A stretch of DNA of 47,435 nt, from the NCBI GenBank assembly GCA_021780495.1, contig JAJXYO010000019.1:1-47435 (forward strand). The letters are read 5' to 3'. Positions 34,439 through 43,173 of the stretch are shown here, piece by piece. Numbering within the stretch: position 1 is the stretch's first letter; each line of letters begins with the position of its first letter. The notes under the pieces are model-generated. The model did no database searches and was not told where the DNA came from. It saw only the letters and a list, made by a program, of their open reading frames with translations. The translations under genes were made by a program, and so were the position numbers. This stretch comes from Deltaproteobacteria bacterium. Lineage in GTDB: Bacteria; Desulfobacterota; Desulfuromonadia; Geobacterales; Pseudopelobacteraceae.

Positions 34439-35269
34439 ATGCCGCGATTATCATTTGTCATATTGACCTGGAATTCAGAGAAATACCTCAAAGCATGTTT
34501 TGAGTCTATTTTGAGATCCTGCTCAAAGGAAAGCATTCCTTTTGAAGTAATTGCTGTCGACAATGGTTCAACCGATAGTTCGGTTGCCATTATTCAGAAA
34601 TATAAGGATGAATACCCGGAAAACTTTATTCTGATTGCTTTAGGCCGTAATAGAGGGACGACGTATCCTCGTAATTTAGGCCTTAAACAGGCAACGGGAA
34701 CCTATATCTGTATTCTTGACTCCGATACGGAGCTGGGGGAGGGGAGCCTTAAAGAAATACTCATGATCCTTGCAACACAACATGATGTCGGTATTCTTGC
34801 TCCCCGGCTTCTTTTACCGGATGGCAGCGTACAGAATTCGGTGAAACGTTTCCCAACCATGGTTGATAAATTAATGAAAGTTCCCCGGATCATTTCCAAC
34901 ATCAAAACAAAGGATGCCGACTTTTACAAGGAATTCCCTTTTAATATGGAACGTGATGTTGATACGGCAATTTCAGCCTGCTGGTTCATTCGTAAGAAAC
35001 ACTGGGACAATGTCGGCGATCTCGATGAGATGATCTTCTACGCCCCAGAGGACCTGGACTACTCCATCCGCGTCTGGAAGGCAGGCTATAGAATTTTGTA
35101 TTATCCGCTGTTTACCGTACTGCATCATACCCAGCAGATATCACATCGGAGTCCTCTCTCAAAAACATCTCTGAGCCACTTTAAAGGGCTTATTTATTAC
35201 TATTGGAAGCATGGTGGCTGGATGATTCGACCCCGCTATGAAGCGGTTAGCCGGCAAGAAAACATATGA
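34439..35269 (+). CDS. Glycosyltransferase family 2
   Basis: The 276-residue protein has the GT-A fold motifs 'SFVILTWNSEKYLKACF', 'VIAVDNGSTDSSVAII' and the DxD in 'CILDSDTELGEG', with the acceptor-side acid in 'YAPEDLDYSIRVWKAGY'. It probably adds one sugar of the repeat unit using a nucleotide-sugar donor at the cytoplasmic face. ATG 34439 has GGAG 5 nt upstream; the GTG at 34433 is less favoured. It is the last gene before the 376-bp structured non-coding stretch, and its stop codon lies within the first copy of the direct repeat. Confidence 0.88.
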   Translation: MPRLSFVILTWNSEKYLKACFESILRSCSKESIPFEVIAVDNGSTDSSVAIIQKYKDEYPENFILIALGRNRGTTYPRNLGLKQATGTYICILDSDTELGEGSLKEILMILATQHDVGILAPRLLLPDGSVQNSVKRFPTMVDKLMKVPRIISNIKTKDADFYKEFPFNMERDVDTAISACWFIRKKHWDNVGDLDEMIFYAPEDLDYSIRVWKAGYRILYYPLFTVLHHTQQISHRSPLSKTSLSHFKGLIYYYWKHGGWMIRPRYEAVSRQENI

Positions 35270-35279
35270 GTTTTACCCG
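35267..35279 (+). repeat. 13-bp direct repeat, left copy
   Basis: TGAGTTTTACCCG occurs here and again at 35485-35497 without mismatch. The left copy includes the stop codon of the preceding glycosyltransferase gene. The two copies bracket the structured element at 35280-35484 and resemble a target-site duplication. Confidence 0.75.
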
Positions 35280-35484
35280 ACGTTGTCCGGTTTGGTCTTT
35301 GCATTAGCCCTGTAGGGGCGTTCGATGGTAGCTGTGGGATTTATCCCACGAGTAAAAACATCAATTATTCATTCGTCACGTACGTGACGAGGTGAAATTT
35401 GTCTCACGTTTCCGGGGAATGAATTCCCCGTCTACCATCTATCTGTCGCTATGCGACATAAGCAAAAAGCTAACCGGACACCAC
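35280..35484. mobile_element. Candidate 205-bp MITE-like palindromic element
   Basis: No open frame is present, and the sequence is built of nested inverted repeats. The end arms TGTCCGGTT (35284-35292) and AACCGGACA (35472-35480) are complementary, with further partial matches inside. Next come GATGGTAG (35324-35331) and CTACCATC (35432-35439). Four local hairpins follow: 35334-35349, the perfect palindrome 35373-35390, 35413-35430 and 35444-35458. With 13-bp direct repeats on both sides, this looks like a non-autonomous insertion that folds as one structure. It could be mobilised in trans, or act as a transcription or mRNA-processing signal between the two halves of the exopolysaccharide locus. 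Confidence 0.6.
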
Positions 35485-35497
35485 TGAGTTTTACCCG
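35485..35497 (+). repeat. 13-bp direct repeat, right copy
   Basis: This is an exact copy of 35267-35279 and marks the right boundary of the candidate inserted element. Confidence 0.75.
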
Positions 35498-35613
35498 CCG
35501 ATGAACGCAGATTGAACGAAAACATACCGCGAAATCGGGCTGATCCAAAAAGGTTAAAGAATGTAGTCAAGATTTGTTTGGTTTTATCCGCGTGTATCGG
35601 CGTTCATCTGCGG
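35496..35613. repeat. Inverted repeat pair (second intergenic repeat)
   Basis: CGCCGATGAACGCAGAT at 35496-35512 is a near inverse of ATCGGCGTTCATCTGCGG at 35596-35613; two positions are exchanged. The ~85-nt middle has no open frame. Sequences like GTTCATCTGCGG occur widely as intergenic repeats in environmental proteobacteria, as I recall, so this may be a dispersed repeat next to which the 205-bp element inserted. Confidence 0.55.
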
Positions 35614-35645
35614 TCAAAAAATAAAGCTAAAGGATTAATCTGCGT

Positions 35646-36707
35646 ATGCTGAACAAGATCGGCGCCACATTACAGTGGCTGCCAAATTACTATGCCCGCG
35701 AGATACGCAGAAGCATTCAGGGCGAACGGGTACCACCCAAGCACATTTATTTCTGTATCTGCGATCACTTTGAACCCTACTGGAACAATGCAGACAAAAC
35801 TACCGCTCGCAAACGCATTCAATACTGGTTGAATGAATACCCGAAGATTGCCGACAAATACCGCGATTCAGAAGGCAATATTCTCAAATACAGTTTTTTT
35901 TATCCGGAAGAGGAGTACCGGGAAGAAGATCTGAACGCACTCGCGGAACTCTGCCATGCCGGCTATGGCGAGGTGGAGATTCACCTGCACCATGATAACG
36001 ATACCTCGGAGAATCTCCGTCGGACGTTGATCGACTTCAAGCACAGGTTACACGAGAAGCATGGACTGTTGTCAGTTGATAAGAAGACCGGTGAGATTGT
36101 TTATGGCTTCATCCATGGTAACTGGGCACTGTGCAATTCGCGCAAGGATGGGCGTTGGTGCGGGGTGAATGATGAGATTAAAATTCTTCGGGAAACCGGC
36201 TGTTATGCGGATTTTACCTTGCCATCCGCACCCAGTGATACTCAGACACGCAAGGTGAACAGTCTCTACTATGCGGTTGATAAGCCTGGCCTGCCCAATT
36301 CTCATGATTGGGGTGTGGATGCGGCGGTAGGGCAGCGCGGGGATGGTTTGTTGATGGTGCAGGGGCCGTTGGGTTTGGATTGGGGGCGGCGGAAGTTCGG
36401 CATGGTTCCACGGATAGAGAATAGTGGGTTAATGGCTAAAACCCCTCCATCGTCAGAGCGGGTCAAGTTGTGGATTGATGCCGGGGTGTCGGTGAAAGGC
36501 GCACCGGAACATGTCTTTGTGAAGTTGTATACCCATGGGACGCAGGAACGCGTGATGAAGATGCTGTTTGATGATGGTGGGTGGAGCTGTTTATTTGACA
36601 GTGTTGAACGTTATAAGAATGAGGAGAGTGTGAAGATCCATTTTATAAGTGCCAGGGAACTTGTTAATCAGATTGAATTTATCCGCGATATAGGAATTTG
36701 TGTATGA
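35646..36707 (+). CDS. Polysaccharide-deacetylase-like protein (putative)
   Basis: The 353-residue protein has no signal peptide. Possible metal-binding motifs are 'CICDHFEPYW' near residue 35, 'VEIHLHHDND' near 115 and 'FIHGNWALCNS' near 158, and the order Asp-His / His-x-His-His / His recalls glycoside hydrolase/deacetylase (NodB-like) folds. Overall similarity to classic NodB domains is weak, so the enzyme class is inferred. It may trim or deacetylate the exopolysaccharide. It stands right after the structured intergenic stretch and overlaps the acyltransferase gene by ATGA. Confidence 0.55.
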   Translation: MLNKIGATLQWLPNYYAREIRRSIQGERVPPKHIYFCICDHFEPYWNNADKTTARKRIQYWLNEYPKIADKYRDSEGNILKYSFFYPEEEYREEDLNALAELCHAGYGEVEIHLHHDNDTSENLRRTLIDFKHRLHEKHGLLSVDKKTGEIVYGFIHGNWALCNSRKDGRWCGVNDEIKILRETGCYADFTLPSAPSDTQTRKVNSLYYAVDKPGLPNSHDWGVDAAVGQRGDGLLMVQGPLGLDWGRRKFGMVPRIENSGLMAKTPPSSERVKLWIDAGVSVKGAPEHVFVKLYTHGTQERVMKMLFDDGGWSCLFDSVERYKNEESVKIHFISARELVNQIEFIRDIGICV

Positions 36708-37813
36708 CACAACAAATCAGCCCGGTATCTAAGCGTATTCCTTGTTTGGATGGTATTCGCGCCATTTCAATCACACTTGTATTGCTTGCTCATTTTATTG
36801 GAACTGTAGGCCATGATGTACCGAAATGGATACTGCCATTCACCCAAATGGGAAATCTAGGAGTAAGAATTTTTTTCATTATCTCCGGATTTCTGATAAC
36901 AACACTTCTCATATCTGAGTACAAAAAAACAGGAACAATTTCCCTATTAAAGTTCTATTTCAATCGAACATTCAGAATATTCCCCGCTTTTTATGCTTTT
37001 ATTTTTGCCATTTTAATTGCAAGTGCAGTGGGCTTTATTTCACTACGTGAAGGCGATTTATTGCATGCAGTAACGTATACCACTAATTATCACCACGATA
37101 GGGCTTGGGAACTGGGGCATTTATGGTCACTTGCCGTAGAAGAACAGTTCTATCTCTTATGGCCAGCGATATTCCTTTTTTTCGGAATGCGTGGTGCCCT
37201 GCGCGTTTCTATTGCGTATATCATGATTGGGCCAGTCGTAAGGGTACTGACATGGAAGTATTTTCCAGATGATCGAATCGGGATTGGGGAAAGTTTCCAA
37301 ACGGTTGCCGACTCTATTGCCACTGGGTGTGTATTCGCTTTCATAAAAACCAAGCTTGGCGAGAATCGGCTGTTTACGAGGATCCAAAGTAGAGGAATAA
37401 CGATTATTGGACTCATAGTACTGATAATCACGCTTGATCACTTTAAAGGATCCATCTCTATTATGTATCCGATAGGGGAGACGGTACTCAATCTTTCAAT
37501 TGTGCTTTTTATTGACTGGTGCTTGAGGAATTCAACCGGGTATTTAGGACAATTTTTGGAAACTCGACCGCTTGTTTTTGTCGGAGTATTGAGCTATTCG
37601 CTCTATTTATGGCAACAGCCGTTTTTAAACCGACATAGTAATGCCTTTGTGACAAACGCACCAATTAATCTGGTCTTCGTCTTTTTATATGCAATTCTTT
37701 CCTATTATCTAGTTGAAAAACCTTTACTTCGCCTTCGTGATGTAATGGGTAAAAAGTGGTTCAAAAAATCGACCCCAGTGACGGTAATAGTGGCCGCATC
37801 AGTAATAGATTAG
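36704..37813 (+). CDS. Membrane acyltransferase family 3 (OafA-like)
   Basis: The 369-residue integral membrane protein has about ten helices and the acyltransferase-3 features 'CLDGIRAISITLVLLAHF' (catalytic-type histidine), 'GVRIFFIISGFLITTLL', 'FYFNRTFRIFPAFY' and 'LWSLAVEEQFYLLWP'. It likely transfers acetyl or succinyl groups to the exopolysaccharide or to its lipid-linked repeat units. ATG 36704 gives the four-base overlap with the preceding gene; a TTG at 36698 is less likely. Confidence 0.92.
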   Translation: MTQQISPVSKRIPCLDGIRAISITLVLLAHFIGTVGHDVPKWILPFTQMGNLGVRIFFIISGFLITTLLISEYKKTGTISLLKFYFNRTFRIFPAFYAFIFAILIASAVGFISLREGDLLHAVTYTTNYHHDRAWELGHLWSLAVEEQFYLLWPAIFLFFGMRGALRVSIAYIMIGPVVRVLTWKYFPDDRIGIGESFQTVADSIATGCVFAFIKTKLGENRLFTRIQSRGITIIGLIVLIITLDHFKGSISIMYPIGETVLNLSIVLFIDWCLRNSTGYLGQFLETRPLVFVGVLSYSLYLWQQPFLNRHSNAFVTNAPINLVFVFLYAILSYYLVEKPLLRLRDVMGKKWFKKSTPVTVIVAASVID

Positions 37814-37869
37814 ACGCTAGTATTATAGGCATGATGTTGCATATTTGAGGTAAGAGGAAAGCAACTTGT

Positions 37870-39330
37870 ATGTCACAATCACTAAAAAACACGACATTCA
37901 AAAACATAAGCTATAACGCTTTCGGTAAGGTTATTGCTTTTTGCTTTCAATCGGCGGCCAGCATCATTCTCAGCCGGGAGCTTGTTGCTGAAGATTATGG
38001 CGTTGCTGGTTTTGCCATGATATGCGTTGCCTTCATGAAGAATTTTTCCGGTTTTGGAATTAATAAGGCAGCTGTACATGCCGAGTATTTTGATGAAAAA
38101 GCGATGAATACTGCTTTTACTCTAAGGCAAATTATTGGTTGTTTAGCATTTGCCATAACAATTGCATTTTCCGGATTAGCGGGACATTTTATTGAACATA
38201 AGGCAATTACATCGGTTATTAGGGTTCTTGCCTTTGCTATCCTGATTGATAATTTTAGTTTGGTCTCAACAATTTATCTCGAAAGAAATCTAAAGTTCTC
38301 AATTATCTCATTTGCAGAAACAGGGTTGACGGTTGCAAGCTCAATAACGGCGATAATTCTGGTAATGAACGGGTTCAAATACTGGAGTATTGTATATGGT
38401 TATATTGCTGCAAATATTGTCTTTGTACTGATAACGTATTTGTACAGGCCCTACAGATTCAGGTTTTCAATTGATGTTGTAATTGCCAAACAATATTTAA
38501 AATATGGTTCAATGGTCTTTCTGACTGGTCTCTTGTTCTTTGCCATCTTTAACATGGATAATTTCATTATCGGTTCGGTAGCCGGGCTTGCCCAGCTCGG
38601 ATTCTATGCCATTGCCTTCAATTGGGGCGCAATGGTTTGTTCAATCATGGGGGCGGTGGTGTTCGGTGTGCTTTTCCCGACATTTTCGAGGATGCGGGGT
38701 GATCCTGTGAGAATGAAGCAGGCATATCTGAAAATTATCCAGTACACTGCCCTGTTCAGCCTGTTGTTCAACGTCGGCCTGTTCTGTGTGGCTGACAATT
38801 TTCTGGTTACCGTCCTTGGCAAGGGAACCGATAAGTGGCTTCCTTCTCTCCACACATTACGGATTCTTTGTTTTTATGGAGTGATCCGCTCGCTTATCGA
38901 ACCTGCATCATCACTATTTATGTCTCAGGGTAATACGAAAATTCCGCTCAAAGCCGCTCTGCTTGTGGCACTCATTGAGCTTACTCTGGTCTACCCGGCT
39001 ATCAGGTTCGGGAGCATAGAGGTAGTGGGATTGGCGGTGTTACTTGCCTATTCATGCCAATTGCTCGTCTATCTGCCAGCATTGAAGAAGTGCAATAATA
39101 TTTTGGCAGGAGAAGTATGGACGCACATCTGGCCTGCCTTGGCATCCGGTCTTGTGATGCTTCTTTGTTATTTTTCACTCACTGGGCTTTTCGGGTATGG
39201 TCTGGTGAATCTGGCGGTGAGCGTTCTCATACTTACGTTGGTTTATCTGGTTGTATATGGACTTCTGACCCGTTGGCGAGTCTATCTTCAGCTAAGAGAT
39301 TTATTTCCGGTAAGCCGTGAGTGTCTATGA
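37870..39330 (+). CDS. Oligosaccharide flippase (Wzx-like, MOP superfamily)
   Basis: The 486-residue protein has about 12-14 transmembrane helices and the family opening 'TFKNISYNAFGKVIAFCFQSAASIILSRELVAEDYGVAGFAMI'-type sequence, in which the short helix and 'YG' turn are typical of lipopolysaccharide and exopolysaccharide translocases. It probably flips lipid-linked repeat units across the inner membrane for polymerisation. It precedes the polymerase/ligase-like gene by 15 nt. Confidence 0.85.
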   Translation: MSQSLKNTTFKNISYNAFGKVIAFCFQSAASIILSRELVAEDYGVAGFAMICVAFMKNFSGFGINKAAVHAEYFDEKAMNTAFTLRQIIGCLAFAITIAFSGLAGHFIEHKAITSVIRVLAFAILIDNFSLVSTIYLERNLKFSIISFAETGLTVASSITAIILVMNGFKYWSIVYGYIAANIVFVLITYLYRPYRFRFSIDVVIAKQYLKYGSMVFLTGLLFFAIFNMDNFIIGSVAGLAQLGFYAIAFNWGAMVCSIMGAVVFGVLFPTFSRMRGDPVRMKQAYLKIIQYTALFSLLFNVGLFCVADNFLVTVLGKGTDKWLPSLHTLRILCFYGVIRSLIEPASSLFMSQGNTKIPLKAALLVALIELTLVYPAIRFGSIEVVGLAVLLAYSCQLLVYLPALKKCNNILAGEVWTHIWPALASGLVMLLCYFSLTGLFGYGLVNLAVSVLILTLVYLVVYGLLTRWRVYLQLRDLFPVSRECL

Positions 39331-39345
39331 GGAGTATGTACTAAG

Positions 39346-40635
39346 GTGCTATCTTTTCTGGTTTTTAGCTATCTTGCTTTGTACTACATACGCCCAACCG
39401 AGTGGATCCCGGGGTTTATAGGAACACCGATACTTTTTGTGTTTGGAGTTATTTCGATCCTTTTTTTGGGAGCCGGAGTTATATCTAATAGATTTACCAA
39501 TGTTCTCAATGGACAGACTGAGCAGATGATGTTTGGCTTTGTAGTTGCCATTGTCCTGTCACATCTAAGCCATTTTTATATAGGAGGTGCGACTGACTCT
39601 TTTAATTCGTTTCTTCCGACCATGACCGGTTTTTTTCTTGTTATATGCTTTATTGACAGCCGCAAACGTCTAAATGTCTTTTTGCTACTACTTATCTTTC
39701 TAACAACATATCTGGCTTATGAAGGCTGGCTACAGCATACAACTGGATTTGCACATGGCGGCCTGGAACCACTCTATGAAAAAGAAATGCTGCCAGAGGG
39801 TGAATCGATCCTGGTTCCCCGCATTCGCTGGTACGGAATGTTTAATGATCCCAACGACCTCGGTCTAGCCCTTGTGGTTGTTGTTCCGTTTCTGTTGGAT
39901 ATGCTGTTGCAACGACGCTTGATTATACCATTGGTGTCATTGCCCTTCATTACGGTTGCCATGTATTACACCAATTCGCGGGGTACTGTTCTGGCGGGCC
40001 TTGTTGCCATAGCCAGCTATTTTGTCATTCGCTACCGCAGTTTATACGGTGCCTTGGCTGGTGGACTGTTTGCTGTGGTTCTTTTCTTGTTTGGTCCCAG
40101 TCGAATGTCTTCTGTTTCGGCCTCAGAAGAGTCTGCTCATGGTCGCATAGATGCATGGTATCAGGCATATTTGATGTTTAAGAGTAATCCGCTGTTTGGG
40201 GTTGGGCAGGGAATGTTCACAGATTATAACCCTCTTACCGCGCACAATTCGTTTGTGTTGGTTATGGCTGAATTAGGGTTTGTAGGGCTTTTTTTCTTTA
40301 CCGGTATATTCTATTTTCCGTACAACTGGTTATGGAATAATCTATTTAGTACAGCGGAGACCACACTTTCTCAGGAGGATGTGGGGATTGTCAGCTCCGT
40401 TTTTGCCAGTTTTAACGGCATGTTGGTGGCTATGTTTTTCCTTAGTCGATCCTACACTATGATCCCTTTCATTCTGGTTGGACTTGCCACCGCAATGACG
40501 CGTGTTTTTGATGACGAGTTGAATTTAGGTGCGATAAAAACTATAGAAGAAAAACCTCGGCATTTTAGACTAATTCTGGGACTGACTGTGCTGCAGATTA
40601 TTGGCATTAATATTATTGTAAAGTTAAGTATTTGA
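39346..40635 (+). CDS. O-antigen ligase / Wzy-type polymerase-like membrane protein
   Basis: The 429-residue protein has about 10-12 transmembrane helices and a large periplasmic loop with 'GRIDAWYQAYLMFKSNPLFGVGQGMF' and 'LTAHNSFVLVMAELGFVGL', as in the Wzy_C/WaaL family. These enzymes join undecaprenyl-linked glycans. In exosortase-associated loci similar proteins are described as O-glycosylation ligases. It starts with GTG 39346, with GGAG at 39331-39334 at 11-nt spacing, 15 nt after the flippase stop. Whether it polymerises or ligates cannot be told from sequence. Confidence 0.82.
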   Translation: MLSFLVFSYLALYYIRPTEWIPGFIGTPILFVFGVISILFLGAGVISNRFTNVLNGQTEQMMFGFVVAIVLSHLSHFYIGGATDSFNSFLPTMTGFFLVICFIDSRKRLNVFLLLLIFLTTYLAYEGWLQHTTGFAHGGLEPLYEKEMLPEGESILVPRIRWYGMFNDPNDLGLALVVVVPFLLDMLLQRRLIIPLVSLPFITVAMYYTNSRGTVLAGLVAIASYFVIRYRSLYGALAGGLFAVVLFLFGPSRMSSVSASEESAHGRIDAWYQAYLMFKSNPLFGVGQGMFTDYNPLTAHNSFVLVMAELGFVGLFFFTGIFYFPYNWLWNNLFSTAETTLSQEDVGIVSSVFASFNGMLVAMFFLSRSYTMIPFILVGLATAMTRVFDDELNLGAIKTIEEKPRHFRLILGLTVLQIIGINIIVKLSI

Positions 40636-40728
40636 TACTAAATATATAACTGTTCAAAAATTACAACTGTAACAAATAAGTTACGTAAAAACTAGAATAA
40701 CGATTAGTAGTTAACTGTTAGGGTGACA

Positions 40729-42099
40729 ATGAGCTATTATCAAAAACAATATGAAAATTATGTATTTCCTTTTTATGAGTCTATAATTAAAGGGAGAAAC
40801 ACAGCATCGTACTATTATAATTCGCTGCAAACCCAAAATGTTTCGTCTGAGGAGATAATACATAACCAGTCGATTTTGTTTTGTGCACTTTTAAAACATG
40901 CGAGTCAATGCTGCCCGTATTATAAAAAAATTATACAAGATTATGGAATAGACCTTAATAATTTTACTGGGATAACTGATCTTAACAAGTTGCCTGTCCT
41001 AAATAAGGATATAATCAGAAGCAACTTTGATAGTCTCATTTCTACGCTACATAGGGATGTAATCTGGACTAAATCAACTGGTGGCTCAACTGGACAACCG
41101 CTTCATTTTGCATATACACAGGAAAGTTACGAATGGCGAGTTGCAATGTCAAAGCGTGGGTATACATGGGCCGGTGCTTTGCCAGGAGCTAAACAAGCTT
41201 ATATTTGGGGCGTTCAGCTTGGTAAGCTTGGGCGAATACAACAATTAAAGGAGAGATTTCATCATTTTGTTGATCGTCAGCTTTATTTCAACTGCTTTGA
41301 TTTTGATGAAAAAGCCATGACGCAATGCCTATCTGGTCTCAACCTATTCAAACCGGCAGCTGTGGTCGGTTATACTAATCCGCTGTACAACCTGGCTTTA
41401 TTTATAGGTGATAATTCAAAGATCAAGTTTGCTCCACAGGGGGTTATCTGTGCCGCTGAAAAGGTTCATCCCTATCAGCGAGAGGTCATAGAACGAGTAT
41501 TCGGGGCCAAGGTCTTTAATACCTATGGTTCACGTGAATTCATGTTGATTGCAGCGGAATGTGAAAAGCACGAAGGGCTTCATATTAGTGCCGAAAATCT
41601 GATTGTAGAAATTATCAAAGAAGATGGTACGACTGCGAAAGAGGGTGAAACAGGAAGGATTATTGTTACTGACCTTCATAATTATGGCATGCCGTTTATT
41701 CGTTATGAAATCGGTGACCTTGGAGTTGCAACATCAAAAATCTGCTCATGTGGTAGAGGGCTTCCACTGATTGCTGATGTTGTAGGTCGCTCACTTGATG
41801 TTATCAGAACACCGGAAGGTAAAATTGTTCCTGGAGAGTTTTTCCCCCATTTGATGAAAGATTTCTCTGATATTGCCCGATTTCAAGTACTACAGGAAAA
41901 GCTCGATCATCTTGTTATCAAGCTGGTACCAACCACAGAATTGAGTGAAGCAACCAAGAAACGTATCGATAGTGAAGTACGTACTGTTGTAGGGCCTACT
42001 ATGGTTATTAAATACGAAATAGTATCTGATATACCACTGACTGCCACCGGCAAGTATCGTGTTACTATTTCCAAGCTAACTGGTGAACAGAATGGTTAA
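40729..42099 (+). CDS. PaaK/CapK-like AMP-forming ligase family protein
   Basis: The 456-residue protein matches the phenylacetate-CoA ligase (PaaK) / capsule biosynthesis CapK family. Motifs include the AMP-binding signature 'WTKSTGGSTGQPLHF', 'YGSREFMLIAAECEKHEG', 'GRIIVTDLHNYGMPFIRYEIGD', and the C-terminal 'LTATGKYRVTISK' (Lys of the adenylation site). In polysaccharide loci such proteins probably activate or transfer a small acyl group. ATG 40729 has AGGGTG just upstream and replaces the GTG start at 40723. The region 40636-40728 is AT-rich without clear signals. Confidence 0.85.
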   Translation: MSYYQKQYENYVFPFYESIIKGRNTASYYYNSLQTQNVSSEEIIHNQSILFCALLKHASQCCPYYKKIIQDYGIDLNNFTGITDLNKLPVLNKDIIRSNFDSLISTLHRDVIWTKSTGGSTGQPLHFAYTQESYEWRVAMSKRGYTWAGALPGAKQAYIWGVQLGKLGRIQQLKERFHHFVDRQLYFNCFDFDEKAMTQCLSGLNLFKPAAVVGYTNPLYNLALFIGDNSKIKFAPQGVICAAEKVHPYQREVIERVFGAKVFNTYGSREFMLIAAECEKHEGLHISAENLIVEIIKEDGTTAKEGETGRIIVTDLHNYGMPFIRYEIGDLGVATSKICSCGRGLPLIADVVGRSLDVIRTPEGKIVPGEFFPHLMKDFSDIARFQVLQEKLDHLVIKLVPTTELSEATKKRIDSEVRTVVGPTMVIKYEIVSDIPLTATGKYRVTISKLTGEQNG

Positions 42100-43171
42100 C
42101 GTATTACACATAGTTCTTGGACTCCAGGTTGGTGGGCTGGAAAAATTTGTTCTGGATCTGATTGATAATTATCCGCCTGGAATAAAGACATTTATCGTCT
42201 GTCTGGAGGGGAATGGTGAACTGGGGAAACAATATAATCTTTTGGAAATTGTTGAGTTACATAAGGAGCCTGGGATCAGTCTGAAGATTATTCAACAACT
42301 TGTTGCCATTATTAAGGAATTGGACATCGATATTATACATACTCATAATCCCAGCCCCCATTTCTATGGCGCAATTGCTGGTTTTCTGACACGTCGTCCA
42401 GTGATCCATACAAAGCATGGAAGGAATTACCCTACTGACAATAAAAAAGTTCTGCTCAATAAAATTTCTTCTTTGTTAACAAAAAAAATTGTTGCGGTTT
42501 CTCGTAATGCTGCGGATGTCTGTCTGAATGTTGAGAAGATCCCTGCTACAAAAGTAACTGTGATTCTGAATGGGACAGATACAAATCTGTTCAGTCCGGG
42601 GGGCTACGAATCCGAAAAAGTGCAAGGATCTGTGCGTATTGGTATCGTCGCGCGCCTTTCTGGTGAGAAGGATCATCAAACCCTATTGAGCGCTTGTAAG
42701 CTGCTTGCCAATCAGACAACTGATTTTCATCTCGAAATTATTGGTGATGGGCCGCTCAGAGGTTCGCTTGAAAAGTCTGTTGAAACACTTGGACTTGATA
42801 CGCATGTATCATTTAGTGGTATGCGTCATGATGTGCCAAAACTGCTTTGCCAACTGGATATTTTTGTACTCAGTTCAACCACTGAAGGCATATCTCTAAC
42901 GTTGCTTGAAGCCATGGCCACAGAACTACCAATTGTAGCGACCAATGTGGGGGGGAATCCGGAAGTAGTGATTGATGGCGAAACCGGCTACCTGGTGTCG
43001 TCGCAGAACCCGGAGGAAATGGCTAAGAAACTATTGCTGTTGATTAATGACAAAAACCTGCGACGGAAAATGGGCGAGAAGGGGCGGGAACGGGTGATTG
43101 CAAACTTCAGTATTAAGGAAACTGCCAGGAAGTATGAAGAACTTTATTGTTCTGTCCTGAGTAAGAGATAA
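42092..43171 (+). CDS. Glycosyltransferase family 4
   Basis: The 359-residue protein has the GT-B fold of family GT4. Near the N-terminus 'GLQVGGLEKFVLDLIDN' forms the first loop, and the C-terminal donor-binding part has 'SSTTEGISLTLLEAMATELPIVATNVGGNPEVV' with the catalytic glutamate pair. It transfers a sugar to the growing repeat unit in the cytoplasm. ATG 42092 overlaps the previous stop by 8 nt; a GTG at 42083 is less favoured. It is the first of three consecutive GT-B genes. Confidence 0.92.
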   Translation: MVNVLHIVLGLQVGGLEKFVLDLIDNYPPGIKTFIVCLEGNGELGKQYNLLEIVELHKEPGISLKIIQQLVAIIKELDIDIIHTHNPSPHFYGAIAGFLTRRPVIHTKHGRNYPTDNKKVLLNKISSLLTKKIVAVSRNAADVCLNVEKIPATKVTVILNGTDTNLFSPGGYESEKVQGSVRIGIVARLSGEKDHQTLLSACKLLANQTTDFHLEIIGDGPLRGSLEKSVETLGLDTHVSFSGMRHDVPKLLCQLDIFVLSSTTEGISLTLLEAMATELPIVATNVGGNPEVVIDGETGYLVSSQNPEEMAKKLLLLINDKNLRRKMGEKGRERVIANFSIKETARKYEELYCSVLSKR

Positions 43172-43173
43172 CA

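Noticed and set aside
35373..35390. Perfect palindrome as a stand-alone operator
   Set aside because: It is one of several hairpins in the same compact element, so it is better explained as part of that element.
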